From CAZKUN01 sp964555935 (GTDB lineage: Bacteria; Armatimonadota; Zipacnadia; Zipacnadales; VGFC01): 30,771 nucleotides of DNA. A program made the position numbers and the translations under genes. The notes under the pieces are model-generated. The model did no database searches. It saw nothing but the letters and a program-made list of their open reading frames with translations, and was not told the origin of the DNA. Shown here in pieces: positions 15,010-21,777 of the stretch (position 1 is the stretch's first letter; every line of letters begins with the position of its first letter). The DNA lies in contig CAZKUN010000094.1 in NCBI GenBank assembly GCA_964555935.1, positions 1 to 30,771 of the forward strand. Direction: 5' to 3'.

Positions 15010-16164
15010 CTATATCTTTTTTACGAATACGGCCCATTCGACAAACTTGAGTACGTAAGACACCAGAAACAGCGATACTATCGCAAAAAAGAAGACCTGG
15101 ACGGTGGGCGTATCGAGGTAGGCGAACCACTTGCCCGGGTCTATCTGGTTGCCCATCGTGAACTCGGCGGCGGTATTCGCCATCCACTGGACCGTGCCCT
15201 TGTACGCCTCGTTCAGAATGGGGTAGCACAACACCAACCCCACGATCGTCAGCACAAGCGCGATCGGGTTCACGATCTTGAATTTCTGCCGCTGGTGCTC
15301 GCCGTAGATCGGGCACTTCTTACAGCTGATCGTCCGCCCGGACGGCGTCCCCTTCGCGCCCTTGCCCGCGCCCACAGCGTCGCGCATGTAGTCGTCGGCC
15401 GTCTGCTGCTTCTTGGCCCCGACTTTGTCCTGGCCCTTGCCCATCCGCGCCGCGCCTGCCTGGATCATGGTCTCGACCATCATCGGGTCGCAGTTGCAGC
15501 CCCGCTTCATCCGCCAGCAGTTCTTGCGGTCCTTGTAGGCCGGGCAGACATCGCGAATCGTGTCGTGGCAGTAGGGCAGGTCCCAGCAGCGCGAGTAGAC
15601 CCCTTGCACGCGCTTGACCTTCTTGGGTCCAAGTCGCTCTTCTTCGTCTCTCAGGGCCTTCTCGCGCGATTTCGGACCGGTCTTCAGCATGTGGCCAATC
15701 TGGTAGACAACGCGCAGCAGCGCAAGCACGCAGATCCCGAGGCCGGCTCGGAATGTCCATTCCTGAATGGCCACTCCAGCCGGGCTATCCGGCGACTGGA
15801 GCTTGGTGATGAGGAGCATCGGCGTGCCGAAAATGAGCGCTAGGCCGACGATGCCGGCCGCGACGCCATACGCCACCTCATGCGCCATGGCGACGATGAA
15901 CGCCAGCGTGCCGAGAATCCCGGCGGCGCACAGCACCTTGCCCATCAGAACGATGTTCCCGAGTTTGCGGGCATCGACGTTGGAGTCGAGGTAGCCGCCA
16001 TAGACGCCGTAGATGATGTAACCAAGCGCCACGACGAAGGCCGCAACGCAGACCTTCGCGATGTTGCCGGCATAGCTCGCGACGACCTCATACCAGTCGC
16101 GCGCGCTTTCCTTCTGTTTCTTCTGCGGTGGTCTGCTACGTCCCGCGGTTCCCAGGGCGGTCAC
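15010..16164 (-). CDS. Six-span membrane protein with cytosolic-type cysteine cluster
   Basis: The function is not recognised. The 384-residue product has about six predicted membrane helices (roughly 33-55, 71-92, 96-120, 136-155, 297-315, 353-376). Between helices four and five is a hydrophilic loop with eight cysteines: C193, C199, C207, C216, C223, C225, then C281 and C284 (CWDLPYC, VCPAY, NCWRMKRGCNC, CKKCP). The C-W...C...C-P-A-Y...C-W...C pattern resembles small metal- or FeS-binding modules attached to bacterial signalling proteins; which metal is bound cannot be told. The start is GTG 16164, but the ribosome-like AGGGG is too close to it, and CTG 16155 would be better spaced, so the start is uncertain. 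It lies 47 bases after the last pilT and is probably co-transcribed. Confidence 0.8.
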   Translation of the reverse strand: MTALGTAGRSRPPQKKQKESARDWYEVVASYAGNIAKVCVAAFVVALGYIIYGVYGGYLDSNVDARKLGNIVLMGKVLCAAGILGTLAFIVAMAHEVAYGVAAGIVGLALIFGTPMLLITKLQSPDSPAGVAIQEWTFRAGLGICVLALLRVVYQIGHMLKTGPKSREKALRDEEERLGPKKVKRVQGVYSRCWDLPYCHDTIRDVCPAYKDRKNCWRMKRGCNCDPMMVETMIQAGAARMGKGQDKVGAKKQQTADDYMRDAVGAGKGAKGTPSGRTISCKKCPIYGEHQRQKFKIVNPIALVLTIVGLVLCYPILNEAYKGTVQWMANTAAEFTMGNQIDPGKWFAYLDTPTVQVFFFAIVSLFLVSYVLKFVEWAVFVKKI

Positions 16165-16211
16165 CCCCTATCGAGTAGTGTTCTAGTATTGTCCAACGGT
16201 ATTTCAGGCCC

Positions 16212-17351
16212 CTACATATCCTCGTGTTCCTCGTGGGAATGAGCCTTGGCTCCCGCCCTGGCTGATGCCTGGTCCTGAAGGATGGGCTTGCCGATGGCAA
16301 TAAGTTCGTCGTACTCCTCAGGGCTGCTGGCCTTCGAGCGCGCGTCCGCCGGGTCGGCGAGTCCGCGGATGACAAGGTCCGCGAGGTGCTGGGTGAGAGT
16401 CCACATCCCTCGCCGTGACCCCGTCTGAATGATGGATGCGATCTGGTGGGTCTTCGCCTCTCGGATGAGGTTCCGAACCGCGGGGGTGGCTTCCATCGTC
16501 TCAAATGCCGGTACGCGGCCCTTGCCGTCCTTGCGTTTGACAAGCACCTGCGACATCACGCCGACGAGGTTTACGGACAGCTGCATGCGCACCTGTTGCT
16601 GCTGGTGCGTGGGGAAGACGTCGATCACTCGGTCGATGGTTTGGACGGCGTCGGTCGTGTGTAGCGTGGCGAATACAAGGTGTCCCGTTTCTGCCGCGGT
16701 GATCGCCAGGTGAATTGTCTCGAGATCTCGCATCTCACCAATGAGGATCACGTCCGGGTCCTGGCGCAGGACGAACTTCAGCGCGTTCTGGAAGCTCTGC
16801 GTGTCTGAGCCAATCTCGCGCTGGTTGATCAGGCATTTCACGTCTTCGTGGATGAACTCGACCGGGTCCTCGACGGTCATGATGTGCTCGGCGCGCGTCT
16901 CGTTGACATACCGGATCATTCCCGCGAGGGAGGTGGACTTACCCGAACCTGTCGGTCCTGTCACGAGGACCATGCCACGCGGGCGGTCGGCCGAGCGCTT
17001 TGCCATCTCGGGGAGGTTGAGTTCCTCCATCGTCTTCACGCCGAAGGGGATGACGCGATAGAAGCTGCCCACATGCCCCATCTGTTTGCAGACATTGCAC
17101 CGAAAACGGGCAACGCCCTCGAGTTCGTAACTGTAGTCCAGTTCCCACTCTTCGTCGAATCCCGCAGCCTGCTCGTCCGTGAGGTTGCTGAAGCTCAGCT
17201 CCCTCGTCTGAGCCGACGTCAGCGCTGGCAGGTTCATGGGAACCATGTCGCCGTAGATCCGCAGAAGCGGCGGGTTGTTCGCCTTGATGAAAAGGTCCGA
17301 GGCGTCCTGTTTGACCGTGAACTTCAGTAGGTTGTCTAGGGTCAGATCCAT
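16212..17351 (-). CDS. pilT: PilT-type retraction ATPase, copy 1
   Basis: This is a hexameric ATPase of the PilT/GspE family, which powers pilus disassembly (twitching) from the cytoplasmic side of the machine. The 379-residue protein has Walker A GPTGSGKS (132-139), an Asp box (VEDPVEF, about 160-166), Walker B VILIGE (201-206) and a His box (ATLHTTDA, about 228-235). The retraction-associated AIRNLIRE motif is present as AVRNLIREAK (291-300). ATG 17351 follows GGAGG; codons further upstream in the open frame have no homology. It ends in a His/Glu-rich tail (HSHEEHEDM). Of the three neighbouring copies it is closest to classical PilT. Confidence 0.93.
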   Translation of the reverse strand: MDLTLDNLLKFTVKQDASDLFIKANNPPLLRIYGDMVPMNLPALTSAQTRELSFSNLTDEQAAGFDEEWELDYSYELEGVARFRCNVCKQMGHVGSFYRVIPFGVKTMEELNLPEMAKRSADRPRGMVLVTGPTGSGKSTSLAGMIRYVNETRAEHIMTVEDPVEFIHEDVKCLINQREIGSDTQSFQNALKFVLRQDPDVILIGEMRDLETIHLAITAAETGHLVFATLHTTDAVQTIDRVIDVFPTHQQQQVRMQLSVNLVGVMSQVLVKRKDGKGRVPAFETMEATPAVRNLIREAKTHQIASIIQTGSRRGMWTLTQHLADLVIRGLADPADARSKASSPEEYDELIAIGKPILQDQASARAGAKAHSHEEHEDM

Positions 17352-17427
17352 TGCATCTCGCCTCCATGCTGGGAGGAACATGGGCGCCGCGGCCCAGGAA
17401 TAGCTGCTCGCACAACCGGTCGCATCT

Positions 17428-18522
17428 CTACGTGACCGCCGCACCCTCCGGAGGCTCGACGCCGCACCGTATGTAGAACTCCTTGGGGTACGATGACTTC
17501 GACAGCGCTTGCTCGAACTCCACAAGGTCCTGTTGGACCAGGCCCACCAGGTACTGATCCAGGACGATCATCCCCTCGTCCGCGCCGGCCTGGATCATGT
17601 TGTAGAGCATGTGCGTCTTGCCCTCGCGGATCGCCGCGCGGATGCCGTGCGTCCCAATCATGATCTCAAACGCCGGTATCCGTCCCTCGCCCTCTTTGAC
17701 GGGCAGCAGCGCCTGGCAGACCACGGCCTGCAGCGTTACCGCCAACTGCGTGCGGACCTGCGCCTGCTGCGCCGGCGGGAAGACGTCAATCGCGCGGTCA
17801 ACCGTCTGCATCGCGTCCGTCGTGTGGAGCGTCCCAAAGACCAAGTGACCGGTTTCCGCCGCGGTAATCGCGAGGCTGATCGTCTCGAGGTCTCGCATCT
17901 CACCGACGAGGATGACGTCAGGCGCCTGACGGACAACGCGCTTGAGCGCATTCGGGAAGCTGTGCGTGTCCTGCCCGATCTCTCGCTGGTTGATGACGGA
18001 CTTGACGTCCGTATGCACGAACTCAACCGGGTCCTCGATCGTGACGATATGCTTGCGGATTTCCTGGTTGATCTTGTTCACCATCGCCGCAAGCGTCGTC
18101 GATTTCCCTGAACCCGTTGGTCCCGTGACCAGCACGAGGCCTCGGGGCAGCATGGCGACGTTGCCCAGGATCTCCGGCAGGCCAAGGTCCTCGATCGTCT
18201 GGATGTCGATAGGGATCATCCGGAGCACCGCTCCGAGGTGGCCCTTCTGCCGGAAGCAGTTGACGCGGAAACGCGCCACACCCTCCAGCTCATACGCCAT
18301 GTCCATCTCCCACATCTCTTGGTAGATGGCCTTCCGCCGGTCGTCCATGATGCCGTACATGATCTCTTCGGGATCGCCCGGTTCGAGCGCCGGGTAGTCT
18401 AGCCGCTCCAACGTGCCGTGGACCCGAAACATCGGCGGCTCCCCGACTCGCAGGTGCAAGTCCGACGCGTCAAGTCCGGGCATCTGGCGAAGAAGCTCGT
18501 CGAGCGTGTAGTTCAGTGGCAT
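17428..18522 (-). CDS. pilT: PilT-type retraction ATPase, copy 2
   Basis: The second PilT paralogue has 364 residues. It has Walker A GPTGSGKS (134-141), an Asp box (TIEDPVEF, 161-168), Walker B VILVGE (203-208) and a His box (TLHTTDA, 231-237). The AIRNLIRE segment is altered to GIRAAIREGK. The N-terminal PAS-like region has the expected LDASDLHLRVGEPP. ATG 18522 is the only sensible start; its ribosome site is weak (GAGAG/CGGAA). All catalytic motifs are intact, so it should be an active motor. It lies 76 bases upstream of copy 1 and 87 downstream of copy 3. Confidence 0.93.
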   Translation of the reverse strand: MPLNYTLDELLRQMPGLDASDLHLRVGEPPMFRVHGTLERLDYPALEPGDPEEIMYGIMDDRRKAIYQEMWEMDMAYELEGVARFRVNCFRQKGHLGAVLRMIPIDIQTIEDLGLPEILGNVAMLPRGLVLVTGPTGSGKSTTLAAMVNKINQEIRKHIVTIEDPVEFVHTDVKSVINQREIGQDTHSFPNALKRVVRQAPDVILVGEMRDLETISLAITAAETGHLVFGTLHTTDAMQTVDRAIDVFPPAQQAQVRTQLAVTLQAVVCQALLPVKEGEGRIPAFEIMIGTHGIRAAIREGKTHMLYNMIQAGADEGMIVLDQYLVGLVQQDLVEFEQALSKSSYPKEFYIRCGVEPPEGAAVT

Positions 18523-18609
18523 GGGTTCCGCTCTCCCGTTCTCCTGGCTGCGAAATTCTCTCTCGATGGGCGTGTCCGGTCGCTGCGTCCCGCAGTGCGG
18601 CCAATGCGA

Positions 18610-19926
18610 TTACTTGCGCGGCTGTCCCGGCTGCCCGGGCGGGCGTGGTTGCTGTTGCTGGGGCCTCTGCTGTTGCGGTCTCTGCTGCTGGGGCCGTTGA
18701 GGCATTCCAGGCCGCTGCTGTTGCTGCTGCTGTTGCTGCTGCCCGGGGTGTTGCGTCCCGGACGGGCGGCGCTTGCGGCGGTCCTCAACGTCGGCCTTCT
18801 TGTCATCGGCCGCGCTTTGCTGCGCCAGCGGCGAGTCCTTGTCGGTGAGGTCCACGTTCGGGTTGGCGCGCCGCAGCATCTGGCGCATCTCAGTGTAGTT
18901 GCCCGCATAGAACAGCGCGCTCTGCGGCGAGATTTTCCCGCTCGTGTAGTGTTTTAGCAGGCTCTGGTTCTTGGTCGCCATGCCCCAGAACTCACCGTCC
19001 GCAATCAGCGGGTATGCCTCGCCGGGCCGGTTCTCCTCGATGACCTTCGAGATCGTCGGGGTCACCCGCATGATCTCGAGCCCGCAGACGCGGCCCGCAG
19101 CATCGGCCCGCGGCACCAGCGCCTGCGAGAGCACTGCCTTGAGCGTCTTTGACATGCGCAAGCAAATCATGTGCTGGTCGCGTGGCGGGAACATGTTGAT
19201 CAAGCGGTCCATCGTCTCGGTGGCGCTGTTCGTGTGGACCGTTGCGAAGACCAGGTGACCCGTCTCCGCGGCCTGCATGGCGACGTTCATCGTCTCGACG
19301 TCGCGCATCTCACCGATGAGGATGACGTCCGGCGACTGGCGCACGACGTACTTCAGCGCGTCGGTAAAGGAGTCCGTGTCCAGCCCGACCTCGCGCTGGT
19401 TAATGATCGCCATCTTGTCCTGGTGGACGTACTCGATCGGGTCCTCGACGGTGACGATGTTGGCCTTGCGAGTGCAGTTGATATGGTCGACCATCGCGGC
19501 CAAGGTCGTCGACTTCCCGCACCCGGTCGGTCCCGTGACGAGAATGAACCCTTGCCGCTCGTCGGCGATCTCCCTCAATGTCTCAGGCAGTTCGAGGTCA
19601 TCGATCGTCTTAATGATCAGCGGGATTATTCGCATGACCAAGCCGACATTGCCGCGCTCCTGATAGATGTTGATCCGGAGGCGGCATACGCCCTCGAGCG
19701 TCAGACCGATGTCGCGTTCATGGAAGTCAATCCACTGCTCGCGCTGCCGCTCATTCATGAGCGACATAGCGACCTCTTCGGTGTCTTGCTGGGTGAGAAC
19801 CGCCGCGCCCTCGACCTTCTCGATGACGCTCTTCACCCGCATGCACGGGACGGCGCCGGGCTTGAGGAAGACATCGGACGCATTGACCGCGGCGCCGTCG
19901 CGGACGATCTGTTGCCAATCTATCAA
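18610..19926 (-). CDS. PilT/PilU-like ATPase, copy 3, with Gln/Pro-rich tail
   Basis: The third paralogue has 438 residues. I place the start at TTG 19926, which has a GGGAGG ribosome site nine bases before it; numbering from it puts Walker A GPTGCGKS at 132-139, exactly as in copy 1. The Asp box (VTVEDPIEY, 158-166), Walker B VILIGE (201-206) and His box (ATVHTNSA, 228-235) are intact. The AIRNLIRE motif needed for retraction in PilT is missing (TISKVIEENR instead), as in PilU-like proteins. After residue 370 a charged linker (DDKKADVEDRRKRR) leads to a low-complexity tail of Q, P and R, including nine consecutive glutamines. This tail is unusual for the family. Confidence 0.9.
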   Translation of the reverse strand: MIDWQQIVRDGAAVNASDVFLKPGAVPCMRVKSVIEKVEGAAVLTQQDTEEVAMSLMNERQREQWIDFHERDIGLTLEGVCRLRINIYQERGNVGLVMRIIPLIIKTIDDLELPETLREIADERQGFILVTGPTGCGKSTTLAAMVDHINCTRKANIVTVEDPIEYVHQDKMAIINQREVGLDTDSFTDALKYVVRQSPDVILIGEMRDVETMNVAMQAAETGHLVFATVHTNSATETMDRLINMFPPRDQHMICLRMSKTLKAVLSQALVPRADAAGRVCGLEIMRVTPTISKVIEENRPGEAYPLIADGEFWGMATKNQSLLKHYTSGKISPQSALFYAGNYTEMRQMLRRANPNVDLTDKDSPLAQQSAADDKKADVEDRRKRRPSGTQHPGQQQQQQQQQRPGMPQRPQQQRPQQQRPQQQQPRPPGQPGQPRK

Positions 19927-19935
19927 GGGACTGGA

Positions 19936-19940
19936 CCTCC
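19936..19940 (-). promoter_or_regulatory. Shine-Dalgarno selecting the TTG start of PilT copy 3
   Basis: GGAGG on the minus strand (within GGGAGG), nine bases before TTG 19926. The alternative GTG at 19989 has no comparable site, and the extra 21 residues do not align with the other two PilT copies. Confidence 0.7.
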
Positions 19941-20006
19941 CGTGTATTTGCTGGATCCACTCGGCTGAAGCTCGCGCTTCGCCCGGCACGTTGGCGGCCC
20001 GCGCAG

Positions 20007-20846
20007 CTACTCCAGGCCGCTCGGGGAGTCGTCTGTAACCGGATCGGCGTCGCGGTCCAGCGGCGAAGCCGAGAGCCCCAGGTGTTTAGTGCCGCCGGGG
20101 CCTTTTCCCTTCTTGTCCGGGGCAATTATCTCCGGTCTCCACCGTGATAGGGCCCACCAGGTGAGTCCCCACCCGAACACGCCGGCACCGATGGACCCCA
20201 GCACCAGCAGCGTCCACAGATGCCATGTCGACGGCTGTTTGGGGCCGGATTCCGCCGCTGCTCCGCCGTCCATCGCCGCGTCATCCCCCGGAGTATCGGG
20301 GAGCAGGACCTCATCCGCCGTCCGGAACGACCGGTCGCGCATCCGGTACGTGTATGCGCTGACGTTGCCCGTCCTGGTCCATTTCGCCGAGACGAACTCG
20401 TTCTCGCCGGAGTAGTCGCCCTCTTCACCGGTGGACTGGCCGATGAGCGTGATTTCAATGGTGGGGAACCGCCGAAACGCGTGTATGAACGGGAAGATGG
20501 GGGATACGCTGCCAGCCGCTGCAATTCCGGGCCGCACGTCCGCGATGTAGGCTTGTCCATCGCTGCCATCGGGCACGGGATTCCCGACGTCCCAGCCGGA
20601 TTCATCGATGACAGCCTTCAGATCTTCCATCGCAGTGCCGACGGTGGCCTTGTCGGGGTAGGTGATGGTCAGCGAGCTGCTGTCGCCGCCCATACCGCCG
20701 ACGTAGATCTCCACGGTCGTGCGCGAATCGCCGGCTTCGGCTTGGCCGATTGCTCTTGGGGTAAAGTGGGGAAGCGTGCCCGCCAGGCCCGCCAGGCTGG
20801 CTACGATCGCCCAACCTCGACGCGCCCGCCGTGCCGGCCGGCCCAT
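20007..20846 (-). CDS. Exported protein with C-terminal membrane anchor
   Basis: No family is recognised. ATG 20846 is chosen because GGAGG lies six bases before it and it gives a signal peptide: MGRPARRARRGW, hydrophobic AIVASLAGLAGTL, likely cleavage after IGQA near residue 36. Earlier in-frame codons run back into the tRNA and are not plausible. The body (about 40-200) looks like a beta-rich domain (TTVEIYVGG, SLTITYPD, TIEITLIGQ, FVSAKWTRTG). One transmembrane helix follows (about 209-232, WTLLVLGSIGAGVFGWGL), then a 45-residue hydrophilic cytosolic tail. It lies 80 bases upstream of PilT copy 3 on the same strand, so it may be a periplasmic partner of the motor cluster. That link is by position only. 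Confidence 0.7.
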   Translation of the reverse strand: MGRPARRARRGWAIVASLAGLAGTLPHFTPRAIGQAEAGDSRTTVEIYVGGMGGDSSSLTITYPDKATVGTAMEDLKAVIDESGWDVGNPVPDGSDGQAYIADVRPGIAAAGSVSPIFPFIHAFRRFPTIEITLIGQSTGEEGDYSGENEFVSAKWTRTGNVSAYTYRMRDRSFRTADEVLLPDTPGDDAAMDGGAAAESGPKQPSTWHLWTLLVLGSIGAGVFGWGLTWWALSRWRPEIIAPDKKGKGPGGTKHLGLSASPLDRDADPVTDDSPSGLE

Positions 20847-20944
20847 CGCGGGCCTCCGGGCGGCCTGGTGTCGCAGATTCATTCTACCGGGGTCACGCAT
20901 ATCCCACCACGCATTCCTCCGGTCGCACGCCCATAGAACCAGCA

Positions 20945-20969
20945 GAAGGACGGGCGCCGCCCGTCCTTC
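20945..20969 (-). terminator. Terminator hairpin of the tRNA-Ala transcript
   Basis: Perfect 11-bp stem (GAAGGACGGGC / GCCCGTCCTTC) with a 3-base loop, about 50 bases after the tRNA 3' end. A smaller hairpin (CCGGAG / CTCCGG, 20983-20998) lies between them. The U-tract is weak. Confidence 0.6.
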
Positions 20970-21020
20970 GGTAGACGTACCCCCGGAGATCTCTCCGGCT
21001 GCACGTGTAGGTTTTGGTTG

Positions 21021-21095
21021 TGGTGGAGCAGGCGGGAATTGAACCCGCGACCTTCTCCATGCCAAGGAGACGCGCTCCCCCTGCGCTACTGCCCC
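21021..21095 (-). tRNA. tRNA-Ala (anticodon GGC)
   Basis: A full cloverleaf folds on the minus strand: 7-bp acceptor (GGGGCAG / CTGCTCC), D stem GCGC/GCGC, anticodon stem TCTCC/GGAGA with loop TTGGCAT (anticodon GGC), and T stem GCGGG/CCCGC with loop TTCAATT. The G3-U70 wobble pair that alanyl-tRNA synthetase recognises is present. CCA is encoded. Length 75 bases. It reads alanine GCC codons. Confidence 0.98.
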
Positions 21096-21106
21096 ACACG
21101 CCCAGG

Positions 21107-21135
21107 ATTATAGCAGACGATTCGTTGCAAGTCAA
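21107..21135 (-). promoter_or_regulatory. Promoter of tRNA-Ala
   Basis: Minus-strand -35 TTGACT (21130-21135), 17-base spacer and -10 TATAAT (21107-21112), 11 bases before the tRNA 5' end. It has the same -35, spacer length and -10 as the promoter at 14908-14936. Confidence 0.85.
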
Positions 21136-21212
21136 CAGGTTCGGCGGACCTCTTCCGGCATCAATCGCGCCCCTCACCCATACGTGGATTACGGGCGCGT
21201 TACAGTACCTTT

Positions 21213-21704
21213 CTAACGCCCCTTCCCGTCCGCAACTCCGGTCCATTCCTCCGCATCCATCCCCATTTCGCGGGCGTATCGGCTGGCCTCGCGGGCATGG
21301 GCCATGTGGATGGTTTCAAGCAGCGCGATGACGCTCTCGCTGACTTCATCATCACGAGCGGCCATCCGGCCGGCGTCATCTTGCCCGCTCGCTCTTGACG
21401 TCGCGTGGGTGAGGAGCGGCCGCAGGGCCTTGGAGACGGCCAGTCGGTCCTGGGCGGTCAGCAGATGCGCGTCAGCCGTGAACGCGTCGGCGATGTCGGC
21501 GATAAGCCCTCGCAGCGACCCCGCCTCGATGGATCGGCCCATCGGCCCGTGTGCCGCGGCATATAGCCTGCCATACGCGGCGACCCGCTCCCGACAGAAT
21601 GCCAGCCTTCGCTCGCGCCGCCCCTGCCGCTCCCGCAGCAACTGGCTCACCACGCACCCGACGATCCCAATCGCTCCGCCCACGCACGCGCTGAGTATGT
21701 CCAT
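21213..21704 (-). CDS. Small N-terminally membrane-anchored protein
   Basis: The function is unknown. ATG 21704 has GGGGGT six bases before it, so I prefer it to ATG 21716. The 163-residue product starts with one hydrophobic helix (about 4-24, LSACVGGAIGIVGCVVSQLL). A basic, helical soluble part follows (RERQGRRERRLAFCRERV), probably cytosolic by the positive-inside rule. No catalytic motif is seen. It lies 73 bases downstream of the TPR-MBL gene on the same strand and may be co-transcribed with it. No terminator is seen between it and the tRNA promoter. Confidence 0.65.
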   Translation of the reverse strand: MDILSACVGGAIGIVGCVVSQLLRERQGRRERRLAFCRERVAAYGRLYAAAHGPMGRSIEAGSLRGLIADIADAFTADAHLLTAQDRLAVSKALRPLLTHATSRASGQDDAGRMAARDDEVSESVIALLETIHMAHAREASRYAREMGMDAEEWTGVADGKGR

Positions 21705-21777
21705 CAGAACCCCCAATGCTCGAATCAGACCACGCTCAAGTCAGCTTGATCGCTTCGTTCCCCTCGGCTCGTCATCC

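Noticed and set aside
16165..16211. Promoter between PilT copy 1 and the cysteine-cluster membrane protein
   Set aside because: A TTGGAC is present, but no convincing -10 follows at 16-18 bases.
20007..21020. Attachment-site duplicate of the tRNA-Ala 3' end
   Set aside because: I looked for a second copy of the terminal tRNA bases downstream of the tRNA and found none in the window.
20847..21065. N-terminal extension of the anchored protein gene into the tRNA
   Set aside because: The open frame continues, but the codons overlap tRNA-Ala and its terminator, and a good ribosome site and signal peptide support ATG 20846.
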